A stretch of 64,000 nt of DNA from Rubricoccus sp963708165 (GCA_963708165.1 OY970187.1:3796469-3860468), one strand, 5' to 3'. Positions 8,662-19,269 are shown, numbered from the stretch's first letter. Translations and numbers: made by a program. The notes: a model not told the origin generated them from the letters alone.

Positions 8662-11091
8662 CTACCCCGCGAGGCTCCACGCGCGGTCGTTCTCGGCGGT
8701 GCGGCGGCGGGCGCGGTGCATGAGCGTGTCGTGCAATGCGCGGATGGGGTCGCCAGGGGCGGGCTGGCGCTGCGTGTAGCGGCCATCCGGGCCGAGGTCC
8801 CACGCGAGGCGGTTGTCCTCCAGGCAGAACTTGAGCGTGCGCGAGAGACGCGCCTTGGCGTCTTCGTCCTCGACCTTGGCGATCACCTCCACGCGGTCGT
8901 CCAGATTGCGGCGCATCCAGTCGGCGGAACCGATGAGGATGTCGGGGTCGCCGTCGTTGTGAAAGTAGAAAATGCGGCTGTGCTCCAGGAAGCGGCCGAT
9001 GATGGACACCACGCGGATGTTCTCGGAATAGCCCGGCAGGCCGGGGCGCAAGCGGCAGTGCCCGCGCACGATGAGGTCGATCTGCACGCCTGCGCGGCTG
9101 GCGCGGTAGAGCTCGCGGATGATGCCGGTATCGTCCAGCGCGTTCATCTTCGCGACGATCCGACCCGTGCCGCTCAGGCGCTGGTGGTCCATCTCGCGGC
9201 GGATCAGGCGCACGAACTCGCCTCGCAGATCGCGCGGCGCGACGTGGAGCGTTTTGTACACCTGATCTGGCGCGAGGCCTGTCAGGTGGTGAAAGAGCGC
9301 GATGAGGTCTGCGCCGATTTCCTCACGGCACGTGAGGATGCCGAAGTCTGTGTAGACGCGGGCGGTCTTGGGGTTGTAGTTGCCCGTGCCGATGTGGCAA
9401 TACGTGCGCAGCTCTCCCCTCTCCTCGCGCACGACAAGCGAGGTCTTGGCGTGCGTCTTGAGGCCCACGAGTCCGTAGGTCACGTGCGCGCCGGCTCGCT
9501 CCAAGCGCTGCGCCCACTCGATGTTGTTTTCCTCGTCGAAGCGGCCTTGAGCTCTACGAGTACCGCCACCTGCTTGCCGCGCTCGGCCGCGCGGATCAGC
9601 GACTGCACGATGGGGCTGTCCTGGCTCGTGCGGTAGAGCGTCATCTTGATCGCGATGACCTGCGGGTCATCTGCGGCCTCCTGGATAAAGCGCTGCGTGC
9701 TGGCCGCGAACGATTCGTACGGGTGGTGGACCATCACGTCGCCCTCGCGGATGGCCGCGAAAGATGTCGTCCTCGTCTTCGAACTCGCGGTGCCGCAGGC
9801 GGATGGGCACGACGGGTTCCCAGGGCAGGTAGGTGTGCTCTGGCAGGTCCAGCTTGCCCATCTCGAACAGGCCGGAGAGGTCGATGAGGCCGTTGACTTC
9901 GAGCACGTCCTCCTTGTCCAGGCCCATCTCGCGCGTGAGCAGCTTGCGGGCGCGCTTGGGCATGTCGGCCTCGACTTCCAGCCGCACGATGTCTGCGAAG
10001 CGCCTCTCGCGAAGCTCCTCCGAGATCATCATGAGCAGGTCATCGGCCTCCTCCTCGTTGCGATCCACGTCGGCGTTGCGCGTCACGCGGAAGGCGTGGA
10101 CGCCTTCGACCTCCATGCCCGGAAACAGCGCCGTGGCGTTGTGCCGAATCAGCTCTTCGAGCGCGATGAGGTGCTTGGGCTCGCCGGGCACATGCAGAAA
10201 GCGGCCTCTGGCGGTGGGCACTTTGAGGCGCGCGAAGTGCTCGGTTTTGCGGCCAGGGTTGCGCAGCGAAAACGCGAGCGACAGCGAGAGGTTGGAGATG
10301 AACGGGAACGGGTGGCCGGGGTCGACCGCCAGAGGCGTCAGGATGGGGAAGATCTGCGTGAGGAAGTGGCGGTCCAGCTTGTCGCGCTGCTTCTCAGTCA
10401 GGGAGTCGTAGGTGCGGATTTCGATGCCCTCGCCGAGCATGTAGGGCTTGAGCGTGTCCGTCCACACGTCGTCCAGCGCGGTCATCAGGGCACGGGCGGA
10501 CTCGCGCGCGATCTCTAGCTGATCGGTCGGCAGGCGGCCATCGGGTGAGAGCTGGCGCACGCGGGCGCCGATCTGCCGCTTGAGCCCACCGACGCGCTTG
10601 CGGTAGAACTCGTCCATGTTGTTGGCCGCGATGGCGAGGAACGTGACGCGCTCCAGCAAAGGCGTACGCTCGTCCAGGGCCTGCGAGAACACGCGCCAGT
10701 TGAAGTCGAGCCAGCTCAGTTCGCGGTTGAACAGCAGCGACGGATGGTCCAGCGGCGCGCCCTCGGGAACGGGCTGCGGCTCGACGGCCTGCGGCAGCGT
10801 CGGTGCCAGCGTGGCATCCACGGACGGTGGCATGATGGCGAGCGCGGCCGGATCTACCGTGACCACGCGCTCCTCACTCGCTTCGCCAGAGGCCTCTGGC
10901 GAGACGTTCTCAGACGCGCTTGCGGCAGCATCGCTCGGGCGTGGCGCCTGGGCTTCGTGCGGCGCCTCGGCCTCGGGCGAGGAGTCGGCCTCGGGCGAGG
11001 AGTCGGCCTCGGGCGAGGGGTCAGCGCCAGAGGCGGAGTCAGGACGTGCGGAGGAGGGCTCGGGGGATTCCATCGGGGAGGGTGTGGGCAT
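8662..11091 (-). CDS. ppk: Polyphosphate kinase 1, with two compensating one-base shifts
   Basis: About 809 residues if two indels are repaired. It polymerises the terminal phosphate of ATP into polyphosphate, reversibly. The N-terminal domain (PSLLFNRELSWLDFNWRVF), middle domain and the phosphorylated histidine in GLKTHAKTSLVV are present, as are IGTGNYNPKTARVYTDFG and the C-terminal phospholipase-D-like domain. An extra T near 9765 (within IFAAIREGD) and a missing C near 9545 (within VELKARFDEE) put the central 75 codons in another frame while the outer parts share one frame; two such errors so close are best explained by consensus mistakes. The first 90 residues are a Pro/Glu/Ala/Ser-rich extension with an 18-base tandem repeat. 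Lies just downstream of dnaG on the same strand. Confidence 0.9.
10970..11023. repeat. 18-base tandem repeat in the ppk 5' region
   Basis: Three nearly identical copies starting at 10970, 10988 and 11006 (unit GCCTCGGGCGAGGAGTCG) encode the repeated SPEADS segment of the acidic N-terminal extension of polyphosphate kinase. The unit resembles a decayed form of the dispersed 9-mer. Confidence 0.75.
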
Positions 11092-11191
11092 CGGTCGCAG
11101 TCTACGCCGGTGCGGCTCGCGGGTGCCGCGCTGTGTGGCGGGGCGGCCTCTGGCGCCAGAGGCGTGTTGGCAGGTGCTCGCGCCAGAGGCT

Positions 11192-13076
11192 CAGGCCTCG
11201 GCGCCGAGGAAATCACCGCGGTCGATGTGGCTGCGCAGCGCGGTCAACTCCATGACCTCGCGCTGGATCGAGCGTCGTGTCCTCGCCCTCGCGCTCGGCC
11301 TGGAGCCACGCGGCGCGTGGCGGCCTCGATGGCCTCGTCCACGCGGGCGAGTTTGAGCTGCTTCATCGCGCTGTTGGCGGCTTCAAGCGGTTGCGGGTCT
11401 TTGCCGGCGATCTCGGTCCCCATCTTCTCTTCCCAGTTCTCCGAGGCCTGGTGCCGCTCGGCAACGGCAGCCGAGACGAGCGCGCGGATGGGCTCGCCGT
11501 GCTCGCCCTGCACGAACGGCTTGGACGACACCTTACCGGCGTGAAACTGCTCCAGCAGCAACTCGACGGTTTGACGCACAGGCCCCGGCGCGAACTCCTC
11601 CAGGCTCATATGAGTCAGCACATGCTCCACGAGCATGACGCCGTGACGGAGCATCAGGCGGAGCAGTTCGTGCTCCTGCGGACGCACCGGCACGACGACC
11701 GGCGCGGCGGCCTCTGGCGCCAGAGGCGGAAGCTCGGCCTGTCGCCTCTGGCGGGGCGCGCGGCTTCCGGTTTCGGATTCGTACTGCTGGCGGAGGTCGG
11801 CGTCGGGTACGTCGAGGGCCTGGGCGGCGCGGCGGAGGTAGCCGTCGAGCAGGATGGGGTTTTTGACGCGGCGAACCGCGGCGAGCACCATCTCGGCCGT
11901 CGCGAGGGTGCCTTCGGGCGTGGTGAGCCCCCCGTCCCGGCGGGCGCCGCTGACGAGGAAGTCGACGAAGTCCATCCGCTCGTCGCGCAGGATCGTGCGG
12001 AAGGCGTCGGCGCCAAACTGGCGGACGAACGAATCGGGGTCGGCGCCGTCGGGAAGCGAGACCGCGTAAGGCGCGAGCCCGGCATCGAGCGCGACCTCGA
12101 CGCCTTTTCGCGCAGCGTTGCGTCCCGCGTCGTCGGCGTCGAAGAGGAGGATCACGCGCTGCACGTCCAACCGCGAGAGGCCGTCCATCTGCTGCGGCGT
12201 GAGCGCCGTGCCGCTGGCGGCGACCACGTTTTGAACGCCCGCCTGCCACAGCGAGACCACATCGGCGTAGCCCTCCACGACGATGACTTCTTGCTGCGTG
12301 CGGATGTCGCGCTTGGCCTGCTTCATCCCGTAGAGCACGCGGCTCTTGTGGTAGACCTCGGTCTCGGGCGTGTTGATGTATTTGGCGGGCGTGTACTCGC
12401 CAGAGGCCGTCGGCGTGTCGGGCAGGATGCGCCCGCCGAAGCCCAGCACCTTGCCGATGGGCGACAGGATGGGAAACATCAGCCGGTCGCGGAACACGTC
12501 GTAATGCCCGCCGCCGTTGCGCTCTTTCGCGAGCCCCACGTCTTGCAGGATCTGCGCGCTGAATCCCGCAGCGGTCGCAGCCGTTACGAGCCCGTCCCAG
12601 CCCACCGGCGCCGCGCCGATGCCAAAGGCGCGGATGGCCTCTGGCGTAAAGCCGCGTCCCTTGAGGTATTCGAGCGCGCGGGCGCCACCCTCCTCGCCGA
12701 GTTGCTTGTAGTAGAACGTGGCCGCAAAGCGCAGCGCGGCGTGCAGCGACGCCTTGTGGTCGTCCTCTGGCGAGGCGCCCTCCTCGGCGATCTCGATGCC
12801 CGCGCGGTCCGCCAGAAGCCGCACGGCGTCCAAGAAGCCGACCGTCTCCATCTCCTGCACAAACTTGAACGTGTCGCCGCCGCGGCGGCACCCAAAGCAG
12901 TAGTACAGCCCCTCGTTGGGGTCGACGGAGAAGCTGGGCGACTTCTCGTTGTGGAACGGGCACAGCCCCACAAAGCGCCGCCCCTGCTTTTTGAGCTTGA
13001 CGCGGTCGCTGATCACGTCCACGATGTCCGACGCGTGTCGGACCTCGGAAATGGTGTCGTCGGAAATGCGGGCCAT
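11192..13076 (-). CDS. dnaG: DNA primase, C-terminal end frameshifted
   Basis: About 630 residues, usual for DnaG. It makes RNA primers for replication with the replicative helicase. The start at 13076 gives MARISDDTISEVRHASDIVD directly before the zinc-binding domain (CPFHNEKSPSFS then YYCFGC). The TOPRIM core shows VVEGYADVVSLWQAG and LLFDADDAGRNA. The last 40-50 codons lie in another frame: the main frame runs to a stop at 11244, while a plausible continuation (IQREVMELTALRSHIDRGDF) ends at 11192. The shift is between 11250 and 11310. The C-terminal helicase-interaction domain is otherwise present. Confidence 0.92.
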
Positions 13077-13397
13077 GACGGAGGATGCGTCGTTCCGAGG
13101 GTACGCCACCGGGCGTGACGAGGGTCGCGTCAGCGGGTGCCGAGATATCCACGTACTGCGCCTCTGTTCCGGCCTCTGGCGCCAGAGGTTACCCACGTCA
13201 TTCCGACAGAGCGAAGCGGCGAGAAGTCTCCCAGACCACGCGCTGCCTCGGTCCGGCCAGAGACGGCGGAAAAGAACCGGAAGGGGTCGCGATACTCAGC
13301 GTCTCTGGAGAGCGTTCGAGTTCTGTAGCGGCTGCTTCAAACGGCGGCTAGTTTCGCGTTCGCCCGTTTGCCCCTCTCTTTACACCCGCACAAACCC
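13077..13397. other. Gene-free region between divergent genes
   Basis: No gene is seen in these 320 bases between dnaG (leftward) and the lipoprotein gene (rightward), so both promoters should lie here; no convincing promoter consensus was recognised. It holds a full CCTCTGGCGCCAGAGG palindrome near 13173 and, at 13197-13232, a shortened copy of the GTCATTCCGA-type interspersed repeat. Confidence 0.5.
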
Positions 13398-13811
13398 ATG
13401 CGCCTTCGCCTCCTCTCCCTCCTCTTCCTTCCGTTCGTGCTTGTCGCCTGCGACAGCAACGACCCCGACAGCATCGGCGGTGCAGATGCCGACGACATTA
13501 ACGTCCGCTCCGTGACCGAGTCCTCAGACGGCAGCATCCTCACGTACGAGGTCAACGTCCGAAACGACGGCGACGACCGGTACGACGCCGTCACGGTTGA
13601 CTTCCGCCTACTCAGCGGCTCTACAATCGTTGACGACGGATCGGCCATCTACACCTCTGGCATCGGCTCTGATCAGTCGCAGACGGAGGACGCCCTCTTT
13701 TTCGACCTCGACAGCTTCGACGATGTGGAGTGCTACGAGTACGACATTCAGGTTGTGCGCACAGGCGACAACGGGGGCGTCAGCAAGAAGTCGTACGACG
13801 GCACCTGCTGA
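13398..13811 (+). CDS. Small lipoprotein of unknown function
   Basis: 137 residues. The ATG at 13398 gives a lipoprotein signal (MRLRLLSLLFLPFVLVAC) with cleavage before Cys. The mature part is acidic (DSNDPDSIGGADADD) and then looks like a single beta-sandwich of the FxLYD type (LTYEVNVRNDGDDRYDAVTVD, then CYEYDIQVV). Two cysteines in the mature domain could pair. Family assignment is uncertain and no partner gene is apparent. Confidence 0.65.
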   Translation: MRLRLLSLLFLPFVLVACDSNDPDSIGGADADDINVRSVTESSDGSILTYEVNVRNDGDDRYDAVTVDFRLLSGSTIVDDGSAIYTSGIGSDQSQTEDALFFDLDSFDDVECYEYDIQVVRTGDNGGVSKKSYDGTC

Positions 13812-13991
13812 TTCCAGGATCGCTAGTGAACAATGGCTGTCTGGGCGTGTGCTCGGGCAGCCATTTCCATTGCGGAGCGCCGCAGAATTCCTAACGTGTC
13901 TCCGCCCGAGCCTCTGGCGCCAGAGGCCGCGCGATGGAACCGCAGCCCGGCCCACCCGATTGGACCCCACCATCTACCGACCCCTCTACTC

Positions 13992-14246
13992 ATGGCCGAC
14001 GACAAAACGCAACCCACCGAACAAGACCTCCCCGCCAGCGAAGGCGGCACCATGCACTACGGCGGCACCGATGCCGCCTACGACGGCATGGACAACAAAA
14101 ACGAAGGCGACGCCGCCGACAACGCCAACCGCGTGGACCGGACGGATATGACGGGTCTTGACCTCGACCCCGACCGTGTCAACATGGAGATCCCCAAGGG
14201 CTCCGACCTTCCGCGCCCGGCGCCCGGCGACAACTCGAACGTCTAG
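13992..14246 (+). CDS. Small acidic hypothetical protein
   Basis: 84 residues, strongly hydrophilic and acidic (DKTQPTEQDLPASEGG, GDAADNANRVDRTDMTGLDL), without signal peptide, membrane segment or cysteine. Probably disordered or a small soluble protein. The ATG at 13992 is the start; the upstream in-frame extension has no protein character. A strong palindrome follows the stop. Unknown function. Confidence 0.55.
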   Translation: MADDKTQPTEQDLPASEGGTMHYGGTDAAYDGMDNKNEGDAADNANRVDRTDMTGLDLDPDRVNMEIPKGSDLPRPAPGDNSNV

Positions 14247-14270
14247 CCTCTGGCGCAGACGTGAGGATCC

Positions 14271-14302
14271 CGGCCTCTGGCGCAGCGCTGCGCCAGAGGC
14301 CG
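14271..14302. terminator. 32-base perfect palindrome after the small acidic gene
   Basis: Centre at 14286/14287, with the 9-mer CCTCTGGCG in each arm extended by CAGC/GCTG. It can form a 14 to 16 base-pair hairpin 25 bases after the stop at 14246. It lacks a clear T-run, so termination is an inference from position. Confidence 0.5.
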
Positions 14303-14443
14303 CGTTGTAGATGCTCAGCGCACCCAGACCCATAGGGACCTATCGCATACGCCCCCTACCGACCACCCAGGCGTTCAGGACGCCCAGCGCCAGAGGCCCC
14401 AATCGCCTCTGGCGGCGCACGCCAGAGGCGGTAGTTTCGGCGC

Positions 14444-15055
14444 ATGCCTGGCGCCCCTCCCCTTTCCCCCGGCGATGCCCTCAAGGCGGAGCTGATGGAC
14501 GCCGCCGACATGGGCCGCACGCTCGACCGGCTGGCCCGGCAGATCGTGGAGCACCTGGACGACGACGCCGAGCCCGCCGACCGCCTCGCGCTGATCGGCA
14601 TGCAAACACGCGGCGCGCACCTCGCGCGGCGCCTGCGAGACCGCATCGAAGCCTTCGAGGGCGTGCGGCTCCCGCTCGGCGTGCTCGACGCCACGTTCTA
14701 CCGCGACGACCTGCGCCTCGGGCCTCTGGCGCCAGAGGTCTCCCCGACCGACATCCCGTTCGACCTGACGGACCGCCGGATCGTGCTCGTGGACGACGTG
14801 GTGTACACCGGGCGCACGACGCGCGCTGCTCTGGACGCCATTCTCGACCTCGGTCGCCCCGCCAGCGTGCGGCTGCTGGCGTTCATCGACCGAGGCCTGC
14901 GAGAGCTTCCCGTCGCGCCAGACCTGGTAGGCCGCGACGTACCAACCGAGCCCGGCGAGCGCGTCCGCGTGCGCCTGATCGAGGAAGACGGCGTGGACGG
15001 CGTGTGGCTGGTACAGAAACAAGCCTCTGGCGATTCCACCCCTGTGAGCGCATGA
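14444..15055 (+). CDS. pyrR: Bifunctional pyr operon regulator / uracil phosphoribosyltransferase
   Basis: 203 residues. The phosphoribosyl-pyrophosphate loop RIVLVDDVVYTGRTTRAALD is intact and the protein aligns with PyrR over its length; a PLAPE segment within it is a copy of the dispersed 9-mer palindrome. PyrR binds pyr mRNA in response to UMP in Firmicutes and has uracil phosphoribosyltransferase activity. The stop overlaps the start of pyrB by four bases (ATGA), so the two are translationally coupled. I see no convincing PyrR-binding RNA loop upstream, so regulation by attenuation is unproven here. Confidence 0.88.
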   Translation: MPGAPPLSPGDALKAELMDAADMGRTLDRLARQIVEHLDDDAEPADRLALIGMQTRGAHLARRLRDRIEAFEGVRLPLGVLDATFYRDDLRLGPLAPEVSPTDIPFDLTDRRIVLVDDVVYTGRTTRAALDAILDLGRPASVRLLAFIDRGLRELPVAPDLVGRDVPTEPGERVRVRLIEEDGVDGVWLVQKQASGDSTPVSA

Positions 15056-16072
15056 CCGACGCGATCCAGACTCCCGCCAGCGGCCGTCTGCGGCACCGCC
15101 ACCTGCTCGGTCTCGCGGATTACTCCGCCGACGAGATCCGCCTGATCCTGGAAACCGGCCGTGCGTTCCGCGACGTGCTCGACCGGCCCATCAAGCGCGT
15201 GCCCAGCTTGCGCGGCGTGACGTGCGTCAACCTGTTCTACGAATCCAGCACGCGCACGCGGCTGTCGTTCGAACTGGCGGAAAAGCGACTCTCGGCCGAC
15301 GTGGTCAACTTCAGCGCCAGCGGCTCCAGCGTGAGCAAAGGGGAGACGCTCAAGGACACGGCGCGCAACATCGAGGCGATGAAAATCGACCTGGTCGTGG
15401 TGCGGCACAAAAGCGCGGGCGCGCCTCAGTTTCTCACGCGCTGCCTGGATTCGGTCATCGTCAACGCAGGCGACGGCCAGCACGAGCACCCGACGCAGGC
15501 GCTGCTTGGACGCGAGCACGATTGCTAACCTGGACATTCCGCGCCTGCCAGGTCTTTCGCGCTTCGACTTTTCCGGCCTGCGCGTCAGCATCATCGGCGA
15601 CATCGCGCACAGCCGCGTGGCGCGCTCCAACATCTACGCGCTCACGGCGCTCGGCGCCGAGGTCACGCTGTGCGGCCCGCGCACGATGATGCCGGTCGGG
15701 ATTGAGCACCTGGGCGCGCGCGTGACCGACCGGCTGGACGAGGCGCTCGAAGGCTGCGACGTGGCGATGACGCTCCGCATCCAACTGGAACGCCAGGGCG
15801 CAGGCCCCAATGGCCTCTTCCCCAGCCTGCGCGAGTACCACGAGCGCTTCGGGCTGCGCGGCGAGCACCTCGACGCCAACCCCGACCTCTGGATCATGCA
15901 CCCCGGCCCGGTCAACCTCGGCGTCGAGATCGCGGGCGAAGTCGCGGACTCGGACCGCGCCGTGATCTTGAGCCAGGTCACCAACGGCGTGGCCGTGCGG
16001 ATGGCCGTGCTCTATCTCCTCGCGGGCGGCACGGCCGCGCGCATGCAAACCGCCTCTGGCGGAACCGAATGA
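15052..16072 (+). CDS. pyrB: Aspartate carbamoyltransferase catalytic chain, frameshifted by one base
   Basis: 339 residues after repair. It condenses carbamoyl phosphate and aspartate, the first committed step of pyrimidine synthesis. Visible motifs are the carbamoyl-phosphate site FYESSTRTRLSFELAEKRL, the SKGETLKDT loop, HEHPTQALLDAS and MHPGPVNLGVEI. One extra T near 15509 (CTGCTTGGAC where CTGCTGGAC is expected) splits the frame inside HPTQALLDAS; both halves are otherwise intact, so this is probably a sequence error. It overlaps pyrR and the following deacetylase gene by four bases each. Confidence 0.92.
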
Positions 16073-17058
16073 CCGGAGCCCTCGCCAGAGGCCTCGCGCT
16101 TCTCCTCGTGCTCGCCGGGACCGCGTGCGCGCAGCCCGCGCCAGAGGCCACCGCGCTCCAGCCTCTGGCGCCAGAGGCGCCGCGACGCACGATGGCCGTC
16201 ACCATCGACGACCTGCCGGTCGGGCGCGGCCACGGCCTCGCGTGGATGCAGCGCGTGACGAGCGACCTGCTGGCCCAGATCGACGCCTCGGGCGTGCCCG
16301 TCGTCGGGTTTGTGAACGAGGGCAAGCTGGACCGCGAGGGTGAGCGCGACGAACGCGTAGCGCTGCTCCAAGCGTGGGTCGACGCCGGGCACGAGTTGGG
16401 CAACCACACCTACGGCCACCCGTCGCTGTTCGACACGCCTCTGGCGGAGTTCCAGGCCGATGTGGTCCGCGGCGAGACGATCACGCGCACGCTCCTGAGC
16501 GCCAGAGGCTCGGCGCCCCGAGACTCTCTGCGCTACTTCCGGCACCCCTACCTGAACGTGGGACCAGATCTGCAGACCAAAGACACCTTCGAGACCTGGA
16601 TCCGCGCCAGAGGCTACACCATCGCGCCCGTCACGCACGACAACACGGAGTACGTCTACGCGCTGGCCTACGACCTCGCCCTTGAAGCGGGCGACGGTGC
16701 TCTGCAAGGCCGCATCGCCGACGCGTACCTCGCGTACATGGACACGACGGCGGCGTACTTCGAGGGTCTCTCGCGCGACCTCTTCGGCCGCGAGATTCCC
16801 GGCGTGCTCCTCATCCACGCCAACGCGCTCCACGCCGATCACTTCGGCCGACTCATGGACGTGTTTGGCGCCAGAGGCTACACGCTCGTGCCTCTGGCGG
16901 AGGCGCTGGAAGACCCGGCGTACCGCGAGCCGCACACCTACACCGGCCGCGCGGGAATATCCTGGCTTCAGCGCTGGGCCATCACGCGCGGCGCCCGCTT
17001 CGGCCCCGAACCTCTCCCGGACGACTGGGTACAGGCCGTCGCCTACCCCGACCGATGA
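16069..17058 (+). CDS. Polysaccharide deacetylase-family lipoprotein
   Basis: 329 residues. The signal peptide ends in VLAGTAC, a lipobox. The NodB-like domain shows TIDDLPVGRG (catalytic and metal Asp), the metal-binding HELGNHTYGHPS and the RYFRHPYLN motif; a late HANALHADHFG replaces the usual LLHD motif. It probably removes N-acetyl groups from an extracytoplasmic glycan. The four-base overlap with pyrB implies co-transcription with pyrimidine genes without obvious functional connection. Substrate unknown. Confidence 0.85.
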   Translation: MTGALARGLALLLVLAGTACAQPAPEATALQPLAPEAPRRTMAVTIDDLPVGRGHGLAWMQRVTSDLLAQIDASGVPVVGFVNEGKLDREGERDERVALLQAWVDAGHELGNHTYGHPSLFDTPLAEFQADVVRGETITRTLLSARGSAPRDSLRYFRHPYLNVGPDLQTKDTFETWIRARGYTIAPVTHDNTEYVYALAYDLALEAGDGALQGRIADAYLAYMDTTAAYFEGLSRDLFGREIPGVLLIHANALHADHFGRLMDVFGARGYTLVPLAEALEDPAYREPHTYTGRAGISWLQRWAITRGARFGPEPLPDDWVQAVAYPDR

Positions 17059-17555
17059 TCTCTCCCCTCTCCAATCCTCCAGCCTCTGGCGCACTTACGA
17101 CCGTCGGCTGGCGGGAATGGGTCGCGTTTCCAGAGATCCGGCTTCCGGCCGTGCGCTGCAAAGTGGATACCGGCGCGGCCACCTCGTCTCTCCACGCGAG
17201 CCGCATCGAGACGTTCGAGCGCGGCGGCGAGACGTGGGTGCGGTTCGTCGTGCGGCCGTTTTTCCGCCGCCACCGGCAGGTCAAGGTGGCCTGTGAAGCA
17301 CCCGTCGTGGACCAGCGGCACGTGCGCTCGTCTAGCGGCCACGAGGACCTGCGCATCGTGGTCGGCATCACGCTCCGCCTCGGCGTGCGCTCTGACGCGC
17401 CCGAGTGGCCCATCGAGGTCACGCTCGCAGACCGCGCGGCGATGCAGTTCCCCATGCTTCTCGGCCGCGAGGCGATGAAAGGCCGCGTCGCCGTCGATCC
17501 GGGCGCTTCGTTCCTGCTCGGTCGCGTCGAGCACGCCGCGTCGCTGTACGAGTAG
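17055..17555 (+). CDS. Retropepsin-like ATP-dependent zinc protease (RimB/DUF785 family)
   Basis: 166 residues, typical for this family. The aspartate-protease-like motif KVDTGAATSSLHA is followed by PFFRRHRQ, SSGHEDLRIVV and LLGREAMKGRVAVDP, which are landmarks of proteins usually found beside RimK-type ATP-grasp ligases. No rimK homologue is present here. It overlaps the preceding deacetylase gene by four bases and is the last gene of the pyr run. Confidence 0.82.
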   Translation: MISPLSNPPASGALTTVGWREWVAFPEIRLPAVRCKVDTGAATSSLHASRIETFERGGETWVRFVVRPFFRRHRQVKVACEAPVVDQRHVRSSSGHEDLRIVVGITLRLGVRSDAPEWPIEVTLADRAAMQFPMLLGREAMKGRVAVDPGASFLLGRVEHAASLYE

Positions 17556-17619
17556 GCACGGGACTGGCGATTGGGAGCAAACCGGCCTCGGCTTCTGGCG
17601 CCAGAGGCAAGACGAAAGT

Positions 17620-19269
17620 TTACATCCGCGCCTCCGGCGCGAGGCGGCCGGACGCGCCATCGCCAGAGGCTTGAGCGGCACCGGGATCGGGAGCGAGGCC
17701 CAAAATCCAGTCGGCCGCGCGCTCCGCGATCATCTTGGTCGGGGCGTCCGTGTTGCCGTTCGGGATGGTGGGCATGATGCTCGCGTCCACCACACGCAAG
17801 TTGTCCACGCCGCGCACGCGCAGCGCGAGGTCGACGACAGACTCGGCGTCTGCTCCCATGCGGCACGTGCCGACCGGGTGGTACAGCGTCTCGGCCGTGA
17901 GGCGGATTTGCTCGGCGATCTCGGCGTCCGTCGTCGCATCCGCCATCGCGTCTACTGCGTCGCCGCGCAGGGCGCGGTAGGCGGGCTGCTCCGCGATCTC
18001 GCGCGCCATGCGTACGCCCGCCACGAGCGACGCCATGTCGCCGGGCTCCGCGAAATAGTTGGGGTCGATCGCGGGGTGCTCCATCGGGTCAGCCGAGCGC
18101 AGCGCCAGCGTGCCGCGCGACTGCGGCGTCACCAGCGTCGGCCCGAGCGAGAAACCGTGAGCCTCTGGCGGCAGAAAGCCGTGCTCGTAGAAGAGCGCGG
18201 GCGCGACGTGAAACTGAAGATCCGGGATCACGCCAGAGGCGGGCCCAGATCCGGCGCCGGAGTGCGCGAAAAGCCCGGCTTCGGCGACGTTGGACGAGAG
18301 CATTCCGCGGCGGCCCAGGAGATATCGCGCGACCTGCCCCGGCGTCTCCGCGTCCATCAACGACGCCCCCTCTTTGGCCTGCCAGCGCACACCCACAATC
18401 GGGTGGTCGTGCAGGTTCTGGCCCACGCCTCTGGCGTCCACGCGCACCGCGATGCCGTGCTCCCGCAGGTGCGCGGCCGGGCCGATGCCCGAGAGCATGA
18501 GCAGTTGCGGCGTGTTGATCGCGCCACCGCACAGGATCACCTCGCCAGAGGCCATCGCCTTGCGCCGCACGCCGCCCTGCACGTACTCGACGCCTCTGGC
18601 GACGCCGCCTTTCACGATCAGGCTCGTGACGTGTGCGCCCGTCTCGACGGTCAGGTTCTCGCGCCGCATCGCGGGTTTGAGAAACGCCGTAGCCGCGCTC
18701 ACGCGCCGCCCGCCGCGCTGCGTGAGTTGGTACAGCCCAGCGCCTTCCTGCTCGGCACCGTTGAAGTCGTCGTTGAGGTCATGCCCGGCTTCGCCAGAGG
18801 CGTCGATAAAGGTGCGCGAGAGAGGGCTGGGACTGCGCGGGTCTTCGACGCGGACGGGCCCTTGCTGACCGTGGTAGGCGTTGCGGAGACGCGCGTTGTC
18901 TTCGGACTTCTTAAAGTAGGGCAGCACATCGGCGTATCCCCATCCGGTGCAACCGTTTGCGGCCCACCCATCGTAGTCCGCGCGATGGCCGCGGATGTAG
19001 ATCATCGCGTTGATGGACGATGAGCCACCGAGCACCTTGCCGCGCGGCCAGAACCACTCGCGGTCGGCGGCGTGCCTCTGGCGCGTGGTGTGGTAGCCCC
19101 AGTCGGCGTCGGTTTTGAACAGCTTGGAGAACGCGGCCGGGATGCGAATCTCGGGGCGCGAGTCGGGACCGCCCGCTTCGAGCAGGAGCACGCGCGCGCC
19201 AGAGGCGCTCAGCCGGTCGGCGAGCACGCAGCCCGCGCTTCCAGCGCCGATAAGGAGGTAGTCGTACAT
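17620..19269 (-). CDS. GMC-family oxidoreductase (choline dehydrogenase-like)
   Basis: 549 residues. The ATG at 19269 starts directly at the FAD-binding fold MYDYLLIGAGSAGCVLADRL. Further GMC signatures are GKVLGGSSSINAMIYIRG, GGAINTPQLLMLSGIG and the C-terminal catalytic His region HPVGTCRMG. It oxidises an alcohol with FAD; the substrate cannot be told, since the family covers choline, aliphatic alcohols and sugars. No betaine-aldehyde dehydrogenase is nearby, which weakens a betaine-synthesis role. Confidence 0.85.
   Translation of the reverse strand: MYDYLLIGAGSAGCVLADRLSASGARVLLLEAGGPDSRPEIRIPAAFSKLFKTDADWGYHTTRQRHAADREWFWPRGKVLGGSSSINAMIYIRGHRADYDGWAANGCTGWGYADVLPYFKKSEDNARLRNAYHGQQGPVRVEDPRSPSPLSRTFIDASGEAGHDLNDDFNGAEQEGAGLYQLTQRGGRRVSAATAFLKPAMRRENLTVETGAHVTSLIVKGGVARGVEYVQGGVRRKAMASGEVILCGGAINTPQLLMLSGIGPAAHLREHGIAVRVDARGVGQNLHDHPIVGVRWQAKEGASLMDAETPGQVARYLLGRRGMLSSNVAEAGLFAHSGAGSGPASGVIPDLQFHVAPALFYEHGFLPPEAHGFSLGPTLVTPQSRGTLALRSADPMEHPAIDPNYFAEPGDMASLVAGVRMAREIAEQPAYRALRGDAVDAMADATTDAEIAEQIRLTAETLYHPVGTCRMGADAESVVDLALRVRGVDNLRVVDASIMPTIPNGNTDAPTKMIAERAADWILGLAPDPGAAQASGDGASGRLAPEARM

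Noticed and set aside
9480..9770. Separate central gene inside ppk
   Set aside because: The piece is the middle of PPK1 in another frame, joined by two compensating indels.
11277..13118. A 613-codon open frame on the plus strand
   Set aside because: It lies opposite dnaG; high GC gives long antisense frames, and its translation (His/Arg/Val-rich) matches no family.
15500..15530. Programmed frameshift in pyrB
   Set aside because: No slippery heptamer or stem-loop characteristic of programmed shifting; many other genes here carry similar one-base breaks.
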